A program made the position numbers and the translations under genes. The notes below the pieces were generated by a model. The model ran no database searches, was not told the origin of the DNA, and saw only the letters and a list, made by a program, of their open reading frames with translations. This document shows positions 40,948 to 52,511 of a stretch of DNA of 64,000 nucleotides, piece by piece (within the stretch, counting starts at the first letter, position 1; each line of letters begins with the position of its first letter). The stretch is from Pseudomonas sp. Irchel 3E13 (GTDB taxonomy: Bacteria > Pseudomonadota > Gammaproteobacteria > Pseudomonadales > Pseudomonadaceae): positions 124,001 to 188,000 of the forward strand of contig NZ_FYDX01000003.1 in assembly GCF_900187455.1 (NCBI RefSeq), read 5' to 3'.

Positions 40948-41946
40948 TCAAGCTTCCTGCATGAACTGCTGCCGATACTGATTCGGCGACAGCGCGGTGT
41001 GCTGCCTGAAGAGTCGTGCGAAGAAGCTGGCATCGTCGTAGCCGACTTCGTAGCTGATGGTCTTGATGCTCTTGCGTGTGCCGGACAGCAACCCTTTTGC
41101 CGTTTCGATCCGCAGCCGTTGCAGGTAGTGCAGCGGCTTGTCGCCCGTGGCGCTCTGGAACCGGCGCATGAAGTTGCGGATGCTCATGCCGTGGTTGCGG
41201 GCTACATCCTCAAAGCGGAACTTGTCGGCGAAGTGCTCTTCGAGCCAGTGCTGGATCTGCAGGATGATCACGTCCTGATGCAACTTCTGCCCGCCGAAGC
41301 CCATGCGGCCCGGGGTGTAGTTGCGTTGCACTTCATAGAGGATGTCGCGGGCAACGGCCTGGGCGACATTGGCGCCGCAGAAACGCTCGATCAAGTAGAT
41401 ATAGAGGTCGCAGGCCGATGTGGTGCCTGCGGCGCAGTAGAGATTGTCGGCGTCGGTCAGGTGCTTGTCCTGATTCAGCTGGACCTTGGGGAAGCGCTCG
41501 GCGAACTGGTTGAAGAAGCGCCAGTAGGTGGTTGCTTCCTTGCCATCCAGCAGGCCGGCTTCGGCCAGCCAGAACACGCCGCTGGCCTCGCCACAGAGCA
41601 CTGCTCCACGGGCATGCTGCTCGCGTAGCCAGGGCAGAATCTGGGGGTAACGCTCGCAGAGCGAGGAGAAATCCTCCCAGAAGGCGGGAAGGATGATCAC
41701 GTCGGCTTCTTCCAGGCCGCCGTCGACCGGCACCTGGACGTCGCTGAAGCTGTTGACCGGCTCGCCGTCAGGGCTCACCAGGCGGGTCTCGAACATGGGT
41801 TGGAGACTCAGGCCCAGTTGCTTGGCGTAGCGCAGGCTGGCCAGATGGAAAAAGTCCTTGGCCTGCATCAGGGTCGAAGCGAAGACTTTGTCGATGGCCA
41901 GGATGCTGACGCGGCGCAGGGGCGCGTTGGGTTGGGTAAACATCAT
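40948..41946 (-). CDS. GlxA-family AraC-type transcriptional regulator
   Basis: The 332-aa protein has an N-terminal DJ-1/PfpI-like domain (about residues 10-190) and a C-terminal pair of AraC helix-turn-helix motifs (about 225-328, ending ISYEVGYDDASFFARLFRQHTALSPNQYR). Proteins of this layout control amine and amino-acid catabolism in Pseudomonas, for example carnitine, arginine or glycine betaine use. The target here is not evident, because no catabolic genes adjoin it. Confidence 0.9.
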   Translation of the reverse strand: MMFTQPNAPLRRVSILAIDKVFASTLMQAKDFFHLASLRYAKQLGLSLQPMFETRLVSPDGEPVNSFSDVQVPVDGGLEEADVIILPAFWEDFSSLCERYPQILPWLREQHARGAVLCGEASGVFWLAEAGLLDGKEATTYWRFFNQFAERFPKVQLNQDKHLTDADNLYCAAGTTSACDLYIYLIERFCGANVAQAVARDILYEVQRNYTPGRMGFGGQKLHQDVIILQIQHWLEEHFADKFRFEDVARNHGMSIRNFMRRFQSATGDKPLHYLQRLRIETAKGLLSGTRKSIKTISYEVGYDDASFFARLFRQHTALSPNQYRQQFMQEA

Positions 41947-42262
41947 GTTCTTTATTCTTATAGGGGAGAGTGGTCAATCACCGGCTGGATCGTCTTATTT
42001 TTTGGCGATTGTGTCCAGTCTCGCGTCCCTGTGTTGTGTACACGTTCTTCAAACATTGCCCAGGGCGCAGGCAAAGGCCTGGGAATCGCTCGCCAGAGCG
42101 CGGTTTCCGCAAAATCAGGTTGATATTTTCCCGGTAATCTGGATAATCCTGCTGCTCTTTCTTCGGTGGAAGTGATGCCCCGCCGTCGAACGGAATCCCT
42201 GCCGTATATTGGACGCGCTGACCCGAGCCCCCGATAGCGTTCGTATGCGGCTGCCTTTGACC
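41947..42262. other. Intergenic region between the GlxA-type gene and the rplM promoter
   Basis: Short open frames occur on both strands but none has a ribosome site or recognisable sequence. It must carry the regulator's promoter; I see no clear motif for it. Confidence 0.4.
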
Positions 42263-42291
42263 TTGTCAAAGTAAGCACTATTCAGTAAGAT
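42263..42291 (+). promoter_or_regulatory. Sigma-70 promoter of rplM-rpsI
   Basis: TTGTCA (42263-42268), a 17-base spacer and TAAGAT (42286-42291) predict a start near 42298, about 38 bases before rplM. Spacing is ideal, with five and four matches to the hexamers. Confidence 0.7.
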
Positions 42292-42335
42292 TTGCCGTCT
42301 TATTTTCGCAGGGCGGCCCCTGAGGCTTATAAAGA

Positions 42336-42764
42336 ATGAAAACTTTTACTGCTAAACCGGAAACAGTAAAACGCGAGTGGTTCGTCGTTGATGCTGCTGG
42401 TCAGACCCTGGGTCGTCTGGCCACTGAAATCGCGAGCCGTCTGCGTGGCAAGCACAAACCTGAATACACCCCTCACGTTGACACCGGCGACTACATCGTC
42501 GTAATCAACGCCGAGCAGGTACGTGTTACTGGTGCCAAGAGTTCGGACAAAATGTACTACTCCCACTCCGGTTTCCCGGGCGGCATCAAGGAAATCAGCT
42601 TCGAGAAGCTGATTGCCAAGGCCCCTGAGCGTGTGATCGAGACCGCGGTCAAAGGCATGCTGCCTAAGAACCCGCTGGGTCGTGACATGTACCGTAAGCT
42701 GAAAGTCTATGCGGGCGCTGCTCACCCTCATACTGCTCAGCAGCCCCAAGAACTGAAGATTTAA
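42336..42764 (+). CDS. rplM: Large-subunit ribosomal protein L13
   Basis: The 142-aa L13 begins [15 protein letters not shown] and has the conserved [12 protein letters not shown] and [10 protein letters not shown] segments. It is an early assembly protein of the 50S subunit. It is cotranscribed with rpsI, which starts 14 bases later, the usual bacterial pair. Confidence 0.99.
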   Translation: MKTFTAKPETVKREWFVVDAAGQTLGRLATEIASRLRGKHKPEYTPHVDTGDYIVVINAEQVRVTGAKSSDKMYYSHSGFPGGIKEISFEKLIAKAPERVIETAVKGMLPKNPLGRDMYRKLKVYAGAAHPHTAQQPQELKI

Positions 42765-42778
42765 CGGAATAGTTCATT

Positions 42779-43171
42779 ATGTCGGCGACTCAAAATTACG
42801 GCACTGGCCGTCGCAAGACTGCAACCGCACGCGTTTTCCTGCGTCCGGGCACTGGCAACATCTCCATCAACAACCGTTCTCTGGACGTGTTCTTCGGTCG
42901 TGAAACCGCGCGCATGGTCGTTCGCCAGCCGCTGGAACTGACTGAAACCACCCAGAAGTTCGACATCTACGTCACCGTTATCGGTGGTGGTGTCAGCGGT
43001 CAAGCCGGTGCTATCCGTCACGGTATCACTCGCGCTCTGATGGACTACGACGAGTCCCTGCGTGGCGCTCTGCGCCGTGCTGGCTTCGTTACCCGCGACG
43101 CTCGTGAAGTCGAGCGTAAGAAAGTGGGTCTGCGTAAAGCACGTAAGCGTCCACAGTACTCGAAGCGTTAA
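42779..43171 (+). CDS. rpsI: Small-subunit ribosomal protein S9
   Basis: The 130-aa S9 ends [18 protein letters not shown], the basic tail that reaches the tRNA in the P site of the 30S subunit. The beginning [18 protein letters not shown] is typical. A strong terminator follows. Confidence 0.99.
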   Translation: MSATQNYGTGRRKTATARVFLRPGTGNISINNRSLDVFFGRETARMVVRQPLELTETTQKFDIYVTVIGGGVSGQAGAIRHGITRALMDYDESLRGALRRAGFVTRDAREVERKKVGLRKARKRPQYSKR

Positions 43172-43185
43172 TTCGCCCGAGTTTC

Positions 43186-43223
43186 AAAAAAAGCCCGGTT
43201 CCAGGTGGAACCGGGCTTTTTTT
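43186..43223 (+). terminator. Rho-independent terminator after rpsI
   Basis: The ten-pair stem GCCCGGTTCC/GGAACCGGGC with a four-base loop is followed by seven T. An A run before the stem would also let it act on the minus strand. Confidence 0.95.
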
Positions 43224-43433
43224 ATGTCTTGAATAATGGGGGTTGATCATCCGTGTGACAACTTGCCGCATAGACGCAGGTCAAGGCCAGCACGGGATGC
43301 AGGCCTTTGGCCAGGGTAATAACCTTGTCAGGCATGGGTCTTTTCTTTACCATGCGGCAAATTTTTAGCGGTTCGGAAGTTACTTAGTAGATGCCTGTTT
43401 CAACAGGCCACAAAGCTGATGGGAGAGGACTGA

Positions 43434-44027
43434 ATGAGCAATGACGGCGTCAACGCAGGCCGGCGTCGCTTCCTGGTAGCAGCCACGTCTGTAGTGGGTG
43501 CAGCAGGAGCGGTGGGGGCTGCGGTCCCGTTCGTAGGGTCATGGTTCCCCAGTGCCAAGGCGAAAGCTGCCGGTGCACCGGTGAAGGTCAATATTGCCAA
43601 GGTGGAGCCTGGGCAGCAGTTGGTGGCCGAATGGCGTGGCCAGCCGGTTTTCATTGTCCGTCGCACTGAAGAGATCCTCGGTAACCTCAAGAAGATCACT
43701 GGCGACCTTTCCGATCCGGAGTCCAAGGCGTCGGTCCAGCCGACTTACGTTGACCCATCGAACCGCTCGATCAAGCCGGAGATCCTCGTGCTGGTTGGCC
43801 TGTGCACCCACTTGGGCTGCTCGCCGACTTTCCGTCCGGAAGTGGCGCCCGTCGACCTCGGGCCCAAATGGGTGGGTGGCTATTTCTGCCCATGCCACGG
43901 TTCTCACTACGACCTCGCCGGCCGCGTCTACAAGTCCCAGCCTGCGCCGCTCAATCTACCGGTGCCACCGCATTCGTACGAGTCGGATGAGATCATCATC
44001 GTCGGCATCGATCAGGAGAAAGCGTGA
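43434..44027 (+). CDS. petA: Ubiquinol-cytochrome c reductase Rieske iron-sulfur subunit
   Basis: The 197-aa Rieske protein of the cytochrome bc1 complex moves electrons from ubiquinol to cytochrome c1. It has a twin-arginine-type N-terminus (RRRFLVAATS) with one membrane helix, and the 2Fe-2S motifs C-T-H-L-G-C and C-P-C-H-G-S. ATG 43434 follows GGGAGAGG. It overlaps petB by four bases (ATGA). Confidence 0.98.
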   Translation: MSNDGVNAGRRRFLVAATSVVGAAGAVGAAVPFVGSWFPSAKAKAAGAPVKVNIAKVEPGQQLVAEWRGQPVFIVRRTEEILGNLKKITGDLSDPESKASVQPTYVDPSNRSIKPEILVLVGLCTHLGCSPTFRPEVAPVDLGPKWVGGYFCPCHGSHYDLAGRVYKSQPAPLNLPVPPHSYESDEIIIVGIDQEKA

Positions 44028-45238
44028 TGAGTAAGTTCATGGAATGGGTTGACGCCCGCTTCCCCGCCACCAAGATGTGGGAAGACCATCTGAGCAAGTA
44101 TTACGCTCCGAAGAACTTCAACTTCCTGTATTTCTTCGGCTCCCTGGCGCTGCTGGTCCTGGTCAACCAGATCGTTACCGGTGTCTGGCTGACCATGAGC
44201 TTTACCCCTTCGGCCGAAGAGGCGTTCGCCTCGGTCGAATACATCATGCGTGACGTCGAGTACGGCTGGATCCTGCGCTACCTGCACTCTACCGGTGCGT
44301 CGGCGTTCTTCATCGTCGTCTACCTGCACATGTTCCGCGGCCTGCTGTACGGTTCCTACCAGAAGCCACGCGAGCTGGTGTGGATCTTCGGCATGCTGAT
44401 CTACCTGGCGCTGATGGCGGAAGCCTTCATGGGTTACCTGCTGCCTTGGGGCCAGATGTCCTACTGGGGTGCCCAGGTGATCATCTCGCTGTTCGGTGCC
44501 ATCCCTGTGATCGGCGATGACCTGACGCAGTGGATCCGCGGTGACTACCTGATTTCGGGCATTACCCTGAACCGCTTCTTTGCGCTGCACGTGATCGCAC
44601 TGCCAATCGTGATCCTCGGCCTGGTGGTTCTGCACATCCTGGCGTTGCACGAAGTGGGTTCGAACAACCCTGATGGTGTCGACATCAAGAAGAAAAAAGA
44701 CGAGAACGGCATTCCGCTGGACGGCATTCCATTCCACCCTTACTACACCGTGAAAGACATCGCCGGTGTTGTGGTCTTCCTGTTCGTGTTCTGTGCCGTG
44801 GTGTTCTTCTTCCCGGAAATGGGCGGTTACTTCCTGGAGAAACCGAACTTCGAACAGGCCAACGCCTTCAAGACGCCTGAGCACATTGCGCCGGTTTGGT
44901 ACTTCACGCCGTTCTACGCAATTTTGCGGGCGATTCCAGACAAGCTCATGGGTGTCATTGCCATGGGTGCTGCGATCGCGGTGCTGTTCGTCCTGCCCTG
45001 GCTGGACCGCAGTCCGGTTCGCTCCATGCGCTACAAAGGCTGGCTGAGCAAAGTGTGGCTGCTGGTGTTCTGCATCTCCTTCGTGATTCTGGGTGTGCTG
45101 GGTGTGCTGGCACCAACCCCGGGCCGTACGCTGTTGTCGCAGGTATGTACCTTCCTGTATTTCGCCTACTTCATTCTGATGCCGTTCTACACCAGGCTTG
45201 AGAAGACCAAACCGGTTCCGGAAAGGGTGACTGGCTGA
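44024..45238 (+). CDS. petB: Cytochrome b subunit of the bc1 complex
   Basis: The 404-aa membrane protein carries haems bL and bH and both quinone sites. The paired histidines occur in the second and fourth helices (RYLHSTGASAFF, YLHMFRG; RFFALHVIALP). The loop motif normally PEWY appears here as PVWYFTPFYAILRAIP. The final A of the stop codon is the first base of the petC start. Confidence 0.98.
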   Translation: MMSKFMEWVDARFPATKMWEDHLSKYYAPKNFNFLYFFGSLALLVLVNQIVTGVWLTMSFTPSAEEAFASVEYIMRDVEYGWILRYLHSTGASAFFIVVYLHMFRGLLYGSYQKPRELVWIFGMLIYLALMAEAFMGYLLPWGQMSYWGAQVIISLFGAIPVIGDDLTQWIRGDYLISGITLNRFFALHVIALPIVILGLVVLHILALHEVGSNNPDGVDIKKKKDENGIPLDGIPFHPYYTVKDIAGVVVFLFVFCAVVFFFPEMGGYFLEKPNFEQANAFKTPEHIAPVWYFTPFYAILRAIPDKLMGVIAMGAAIAVLFVLPWLDRSPVRSMRYKGWLSKVWLLVFCISFVILGVLGVLAPTPGRTLLSQVCTFLYFAYFILMPFYTRLEKTKPVPERVTG

Positions 45239-46020
45239 TGAAAAAGCTATTTGCAGTATTGATGCTGGCAGTGATGCCGACCCTGACCTTCGCTGCCGGT
45301 GGGCATGAAGTCGAACTGGACAAGGTCAATATCGACCTGACCGACAAGGCCGCCATGCAGGACGGTGCCCGTACCTTTGCCAACTATTGCATGGGTTGCC
45401 ACAGCGCCAAGTTCCAGCGCTATGAGCGTGTTGCTGATGACCTCGGCATTCCGCATGAGATCATGCTCGAGAAGCTGGTCCTCACCGGTGCCAAGATCGG
45501 TGATCACATGAATGTCGGCATGCAGCCGAACGACGCGAAGACCTGGTTCGGTGCGGCGCCGCCCGACCTGACCCTGGTTGCCCGTGTTCGTGGTACTGAC
45601 TGGCTGTACAGCTACCTGCGGGCGTTCTACGAAGATCCATCGCGCCCATGGGGTGTGAACAACAAGATCTTCCCGAACGTCGGCATGCCGAACGTGCTGG
45701 TTGGTCTGCAGGGTCGTCAGGTCGTGGGTTGCAAGCAGATCCAGACCGTCGTCGAAGGCAAGAAGCAATTCGACCCGCTGACCGGTGCTCCTCTGACCCA
45801 TGAAGCATGTGATCAGCTGACCATCGTGCCGAAATCCGGTACCCTGACCGACGAGCAGTTCGACGAGAAGGTCAAGAACCTGGTGACCTTCCTGGCCTAT
45901 TCGGCCAACCCGGTCAAACTGGAAAGTCAGCGCATCGGTACTTACGTGCTGCTGTACCTGGCCTTCTTCTTCGTATTCGCCTACCTGCTCAAGCGCGAAT
46001 ACTGGAAGGACGTGCACTGA
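45238..46020 (+). CDS. petC: Cytochrome c1 subunit of the bc1 complex
   Basis: The 260-aa protein has a cleavable signal peptide (ending T-F-A-A), the haem c motif C-M-G-C-H near residue 51, the methionine-ligand region, and a C-terminal membrane anchor (TYVLLYLAFFFVFAYLL). It is separate from cytochrome b, unlike the fused precursor of some alphaproteobacteria. It ends the petABC operon. Confidence 0.98.
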   Translation: MKKLFAVLMLAVMPTLTFAAGGHEVELDKVNIDLTDKAAMQDGARTFANYCMGCHSAKFQRYERVADDLGIPHEIMLEKLVLTGAKIGDHMNVGMQPNDAKTWFGAAPPDLTLVARVRGTDWLYSYLRAFYEDPSRPWGVNNKIFPNVGMPNVLVGLQGRQVVGCKQIQTVVEGKKQFDPLTGAPLTHEACDQLTIVPKSGTLTDEQFDEKVKNLVTFLAYSANPVKLESQRIGTYVLLYLAFFFVFAYLLKREYWKDVH

Positions 46021-46046
46021 TCACGCAGTAATTTCTGGTAGTTGAA

Positions 46047-46098
46047 CGCGCGCCCTGGGGCGCCTCCGGAATACGGAGGTGGCCGCAGGGCGCGTTTG
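46047..46098 (+). terminator. Compound terminator after petC
   Basis: The outer stem CGCGCCCTG/CAGGGCGCG encloses the inner stem CCTCCG/CGGAGG, followed by a weak T-rich tail (TTTGCATTTG). Confidence 0.65.
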
Positions 46099-46139
46099 CA
46101 TTTGTATCTTTATTATTCCAACACGCGAGGAGGACCCAT

Positions 46140-46763
46140 ATGGGCGTGACCAACCGGTTAGCCTGCTACTCCGACCCCGCTGATCACTATTCTCATCGGG
46201 TGCGCATCGTTCTCGCCGAGAAGGGTGTCAGCGTCGAAATCATCAACGTCGCGGCGGGAAATCAGCCGGCCAAACTGCTTGAGGCCAATCCGTACGGCAC
46301 GCTGCCGACCCTGGTCGATCGCGATCTGGCGTTGTACGAATCGACGGTCGTAATGGAATACCTCGATGAGCGTTATCCCCATCCGCCGCTGTTGCCGGTG
46401 TATCCGGTAGCGAGGGCGAACAGCCGGTTGTTGATTCACCGTATCCAGCGTGACTGGTGCTCGCTGGTGGACCTGATCCTCGATGCTCGCAGCAAGGATG
46501 CGGCCCGCGTCCAGGCGCGCAAGGAGTTGCGCGAGAGCCTCACGGGTGTGTCCCCGCTATTCGGGGACAAGCCATGTTTCCTGAGTGAGGATCAAAGTCT
46601 GGTGGATTGCTGTCTACTGCCCATACTGTGGCGTTTGCCGATACTGGGTATCGAGCTGCCACGGCAGGCCAAGCCGTTGCTGGACTATATGGAGCGGCAG
46701 TTTGCCCGCGAAGCTTTCCAGGCAAGCCTGTCCTCTACAGAACGAGAAATGCGCAAGCTTTAA
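46140..46763 (+). CDS. sspA: Stringent starvation protein A (glutathione-transferase fold)
   Basis: SspA binds RNA polymerase and alters transcription in stationary phase and stress. The 207-aa protein has an N-terminal thioredoxin-like part ([24 protein letters not shown]) and an all-helical C-terminal part, with no glutathione-transferase catalytic residue evident. It is followed after 10 bases by sspB. Confidence 0.95.
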   Translation: MGVTNRLACYSDPADHYSHRVRIVLAEKGVSVEIINVAAGNQPAKLLEANPYGTLPTLVDRDLALYESTVVMEYLDERYPHPPLLPVYPVARANSRLLIHRIQRDWCSLVDLILDARSKDAARVQARKELRESLTGVSPLFGDKPCFLSEDQSLVDCCLLPILWRLPILGIELPRQAKPLLDYMERQFAREAFQASLSSTEREMRKL

Positions 46764-46773
46764 GGAGCTGTTG

Positions 46774-47190
46774 ATGAACTCCAGTCGCCCCTACCTGGTG
46801 CGTGCACTGTATGAGTGGATCGTGGACAACGATTGCACGCCTCACATCCTGGTGAATGCCGAATACCCGGCCGTCCAGGTTCCCCAAGGTTTCGCCAGCG
46901 ACGGTCAGATTGTTCTGAACGTATCGCCCAGTGCTGTGCGCAGCTTGCACATGGACAATGACGCGGTGAGTTTCGAAGGCCGGTTTGGTGGTGTTGCGCA
47001 CAGCTTGTTCGTGCCCATCAGTGCCATTCTCGGAATCTATGCTCGTGAGAACGGCCAAGGCATGGTCTTCGAGCTGGAGCCGCCGGTGATTGATGATGAA
47101 GATGATGTCGAGCCGGATGACGACGGTCCGCCGGACGGTGGACAGCCGCCTCGCCCGAGTGGTCGGCCAAGTCTGAAAGTAGTGAAATGA
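46774..47190 (+). CDS. sspB: SspB, ClpXP specificity-enhancing factor
   Basis: SspB carries ssrA-tagged proteins to ClpXP. The 138-aa protein has the conserved fold (MNSSRPYLVRALYEWIVDN), a disordered acidic/proline linker (about 105-128) and the C-terminal ClpX-binding tail RPSLKVVK. ATG 46774 has AAGGAG eight bases upstream; longer frames reading from inside sspA are not real. Confidence 0.96.
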   Translation: MNSSRPYLVRALYEWIVDNDCTPHILVNAEYPAVQVPQGFASDGQIVLNVSPSAVRSLHMDNDAVSFEGRFGGVAHSLFVPISAILGIYARENGQGMVFELEPPVIDDEDDVEPDDDGPPDGGQPPRPSGRPSLKVVK

Positions 47191-47218
47191 AAAAAGGCGA
47201 CCTTAGGGTCGCCTTTTT
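47190..47218. terminator. Bidirectional terminator between sspB and dolP
   Basis: The stem AGGCGACC/GGTCGCCT is flanked by an A run before it and a T run after it, so it can end both converging transcripts. Confidence 0.9.
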
Positions 47219-47237
47219 GCTGCAGAGCGTTCGTTGT

Positions 47238-48899
<1,662 letters not shown>

Positions 48900-48900
<1 letters not shown>

Positions 48901-50714
48901 CAACGAGGCGTATCAGGCAGGCGTTTGACCTGGCCACCGGAGAACTCGGCCCACGGCAGTTGCCGCTCGATGCGCTGTGACGGGTTCATGCTCAAGCTGC
49001 CGGAGAGGCCTTCGATGCGGTTATCCGGCAGGGCCTTCAGCTGGGTGAGGCGTGGCGCCAGGCTGTAGGCGTCGACACCCATGGCGTACAGCCGACCCAG
49101 GCTGCCAGCTGCTTGTGGCCACTGGCGAACCACCTGCTGACGCAGGCCGTTGCTGCTGTCGAGCAGCCATGGCGTTTCGCAGAAGCGAATGCCGGTCATG
49201 TCGTTGTACTGGTTGACGTCGCCACTGGCGCTGTAGACGTTGGAGGTCGCATAGACCGGCACGTCGCCGGCGTATTGGAAGTTCAGCGTCGGCTTGATCT
49301 GCTGGGCCTGCTGCGGCGTTGCGGCGAGGAAGATGAAGTCGATGTCCTGGCGACGCGACGGTTGTGCGGAAATGTTGCCGCCAACGGTGCTCTGCAGGCT
49401 CTTGGCGCGGCCTTCGCTCTGGCGCAGTTGGAACAGATCAGCGATCTGCTGGGCCAGTGCGACCGGTTGTGCGACGCGTTCGGCAGCCAGCAGGGTGCCG
49501 CCTTTGGCTTCCCAGTCCTGGCGGAATGCCTTGAGTACGCGATCGCCCCATTCGCCGCTCGGGACCAGTGCTACGGCACGGCGCATGCCGTCGGCGTAGG
49601 CGCGACGGGACACTTCGCGCGCTTCGTCTTCGGCGGCGAGGCCGAACTGGAACAGCTGTGGCGGGGTGCCCTGGCCGGAATCGCTGTAGTTCAGCGCCAG
49701 CGTGGTGATCGGCAGTTGCGGGTAGCTGGCGAGTTGCTTGACCAGCGGTTTTTCCAGCGGACCAACCACCAGTTGCACGCCGGCGGCCTGTGCCTGGCGG
49801 TAGAAATCGTCGAGGGAGGTCAGGCGAGAGCTGTCGAAAACCTGGATGGCGGGCGGGTTCTGTCCCGCCTGCTGGGCCTGGAAATGTGCGGCCATGAAGC
49901 CGTCACGCAGGGCCCGGGCAACACCGGCCAGTTGGCCTTCCTGTGGCAGCAGCAGGGCGATCTTGGTCAGCGGCTGGCTGGTCAGGCTTTTGAGTTTGAC
50001 CAGTGGCGATGGCAGTTGCAGTGCGGCTGGGTGATCGGGGTGTTGTGCTTTCCAGGTGTCGATGGCGGCTTGCTGTTGTTCAAGCGTGCCTGCGCTTTTG
50101 ACTGCCAGGGCCAGGCTGGTCCAGCCGGCAAGGGTGTCGCTGCCCGCGCTCTGCAGTTGCTCTGCGGGCAGTGCCGAGACCAGGCTCCAGATGGCGTCAT
50201 TGTTGGCGTTGGCGGCATTGCCACTCAACAGGGGCGCCAAGGCAATGCGTTCCTGTGCAGCGGCAAGGGCCTGGCCGTCGGCTTCGAACGCCGCAGCGTG
50301 CACGCTGCGGGTGCGGGCCTGCTGGTCTTGCGGCAGCTCGTTCAGTCGCGCCAGGCTCGGGTGGCTCAGGGCGGTCAGCGCGGCCTTGGGTTGGTTGCGG
50401 CTCAGTGCCAGTTCGGCGGCCAGGGTGCTGGCGAAAACCTGCTGGGCCGGTTTCAGCGAATCCAGTTGGACCTGCTCGAGAATCCGGGCGGCACGCGCAG
50501 TGTCTTTTTGCCGGTAAGCCTGATCGGCGGCGCTCAGTCGCAGCAGCGCAGCTTTCTCTGGCGTCTTGCTGGCGGCGGCCTGTTCGAGCAGTTGCTCGAT
50601 GCTGGCGTCCGGAGTGCGCGGCAGGTCGCCCAGGCTGGACGAAGGCGAACTGGCGCAGGCTGCCAGCAGGGTAGCGAGGCAGAGGGCTGAGAACAGCCGC
50701 AGGCATGCGATCAT
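48900..50714 (-). CDS. lpoA: LpoA, outer-membrane lipoprotein activator of PBP1A
   Basis: The 604-aa protein starts with a lipoprotein signal (lipobox L-A-A-C, Cys20), then an alpha-helical TPR-like N-terminal domain (about 30-250) and a periplasmic-binding-fold C-terminal domain (about 260-600). It reaches through the peptidoglycan to stimulate class A penicillin-binding protein activity. It is divergent from rsmI, the usual arrangement. Confidence 0.94.
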
Positions 50715-50898
50715 GTAAGGGTCCTGTTACTCGATCAAATTAACCTGCGATTGTACCCAAGCGCTGGCCCCGGCGCGATCTTGCTGGCGTGAATCCTTCG
50801 ATACAAGTCGTAGCACGGGGTTGTCGGCAGTGTGGGGAGGCATTGTTTTCGGCGATCACGCTACAATGGCGGCTTTATCCAGATGACAGGTATGTGCT

Positions 50899-51774
50899 GT
50901 GACCGATGCTCCAGGTGTTTCCAACCCCGCCGCCGGAACCCTTTATGTGGTGGCCACGCCAATCGGAAACCTGGATGACATCAGTGCCCGTGCGCTGAAG
51001 GTGCTGGGCGAGGTCGCGCTGATCGCTGCCGAGGACACCCGGCACTCGATCCGCCTGCTGCAACATTTCGGTATCAATACGCCTCTCGCGGCCTGTCACG
51101 AGCACAATGAGCGTGATGAGGGCAGCCGTTTCCTGACCCGGCTACTGGCGGGTGACAACGTTGCGCTGATCTCCGATGCGGGAACGCCACTGATCTCCGA
51201 TCCGGGTTATCACTTGGTGCGCCAGGCGCGTGCGGCAGGTGTCGATGTGGTGCCGGTGCCCGGTGCCTGCGCATTGATCGCCGCACTTTCTGCGGCCGGC
51301 CTGCCCTCGGACCGCTTCATCTTCGAAGGTTTCCTGCCTGCCAAGGCCGTTGGGCGACAGGCTCGCCTGAACTTGCTCAAGGAAGAGCCGCGCACACTGA
51401 TTTTCTATGAGGCACCACATCGGATCCTCGAATGCCTGCAGGACATGGAAGCGATTTTCGGTGCTGAGCGCCCGGCGGTGCTGGGGCGTGAGTTGACCAA
51501 GACGTTCGAGACCCTCAAGGGGCTGCCTTTGGCGCAGTTGCGAGCGTTTGTCGAGGGAGACAGCAATCAGCAGCGTGGGGAGTGCGTAGTTCTGGTTGCA
51601 GGCTGGACGGCTCCGGAAGACGAAGAGGCCGTCAGTAGTGAAGTATTGCGCGTACTTGATTTGTTGTTGGCCGAGATGCCGCTCAAGCGAGCTGCTGCAT
51701 TGGCTGCGGAAATTACCGGTGTGCGCAAGAATGTTTTGTATCAAGTCGCGCTGGAAAAACAGAAAAACAAGTGA
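50899..51774 (+). CDS. rsmI: RsmI, 16S rRNA (cytidine1402-2'-O)-methyltransferase
   Basis: RsmI makes the 2'-O-methyl group of m4Cm1402 in the P site of 16S rRNA; RsmH, also in this window, adds the N4-methyl group to the same base. The 291-aa protein has the tetrapyrrole-methylase fold with [33 protein letters not shown] and FYEAPHR. It starts at GTG 50899. Confidence 0.96.
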   Translation: MTDAPGVSNPAAGTLYVVATPIGNLDDISARALKVLGEVALIAAEDTRHSIRLLQHFGINTPLAACHEHNERDEGSRFLTRLLAGDNVALISDAGTPLISDPGYHLVRQARAAGVDVVPVPGACALIAALSAAGLPSDRFIFEGFLPAKAVGRQARLNLLKEEPRTLIFYEAPHRILECLQDMEAIFGAERPAVLGRELTKTFETLKGLPLAQLRAFVEGDSNQQRGECVVLVAGWTAPEDEEAVSSEVLRVLDLLLAEMPLKRAAALAAEITGVRKNVLYQVALEKQKNK

Positions 51775-51804
51775 TGTCACTGTGACATTATTTGTATTGT
51801 TCAC

Positions 51805-51833
51805 TTGTTCTCGGATCGCTCTCCCGTTACTCT
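51805..51833 (+). promoter_or_regulatory. Candidate promoter of rnpB
   Basis: TTGTTC (51805-51810), a 17-base spacer and TACTCT (51828-51833) would start RNA at about 51840, exactly where the RNase P RNA fold begins. The -10 match is weak (three of six), so the location is the main support. Confidence 0.5.
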
Positions 51834-51840
51834 TTGCGGC

Positions 51841-52206
51841 GGAGAGTCGATTGGACAGTCGCTGCCTTCTTTTGTTCCGCAAAAGAGGGGGGAGGAAAGT
51901 CCGGGCTCCATAGGGCAGAGTGCCAGGTAATGCCTGGGGGGCGCGAGCCTACGGAAAGTGCCACAGAAAATAACCGCCTAAGCACTTCGGTGACGGTAAG
52001 GGTGAAAAGGTGCGGTAAGAGCGCACCGCACGTCTGGTAACAGTTCGTGGCTAGGTAAACCCCACTCGGAGCAAGACCAAATAGGGTTCCATATGGCGCG
52101 GCCCGCGTTGGAACCGGGTAGGTTGCTAAAGACGTCCAGTGATGGCCGTCGTAGAGGAATGACTGTCCTCGACAGAACCCGGCTTACAGATCGACTCTCC
52201 ACCTCT
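51841..52206 (+). ncRNA. rnpB: RNase P RNA (type A)
   Basis: This is the catalytic RNA of RNase P, which removes 5' leaders from tRNA precursors. The 5' end GGAGAGTCGA pairs with TCGACTCTCC at 52191-52200 (helix P1). The conserved cores GAGGAAAGTCCGGGC near the 5' side and ACAGAACCCGGCTTACAG near the 3' side are present, along with the GGTAAACCCC segment. Length of about 365 is normal for type A. The extreme 3' end is uncertain by a few bases. Confidence 0.96.
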
Positions 52207-52407
52207 TTCCCTCCCTGCTTGATTCGATAGCAGATGCGCTCTGGTAATACCGAAAAAGTCTTACTCTTAATAAATCACTTTAACTTCGCACTCTATTCAT
52301 TTGAGTGAATTTGCATTTCGTCCTCGAAAACCCCTCCGAATTACCCTGTTGTCTGTCCTTGTTACGCTAAATCGCCGATCTGTAAGGGTTTTCCTTATAT
52401 GCGCGCC

Positions 52408-52437
52408 TTGACGGTGCGGTAGGCGGATTCCTATAGT
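52408..52437 (+). promoter_or_regulatory. mra (dcw cluster) promoter
   Basis: TTGACG (52408-52413), an 18-base spacer and TATAGT (52432-52437) are a strong sigma-70 match with a predicted start near 52444, directly at the MraZ repeats. Confidence 0.8.
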
Positions 52438-52444
52438 GTGCGCA

Positions 52445-52470
52445 AGTGGCAGAAAGTGGCATGAAGTGGG
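52445..52470 (+). promoter_or_regulatory. MraZ operator, three direct repeats
   Basis: AGTGGC, AGTGGC and AGTGGG occur at 52445, 52455 and 52465, spaced exactly ten bases. MraZ represses its own operon by binding such TGGG-type direct repeats near the promoter in E. coli. Position at the transcription start fits repression. Confidence 0.8.
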
Positions 52471-52511
52471 TTTTCAGACACCAAAAAGCTAACAATTAGG
52501 GAATCGCAGCC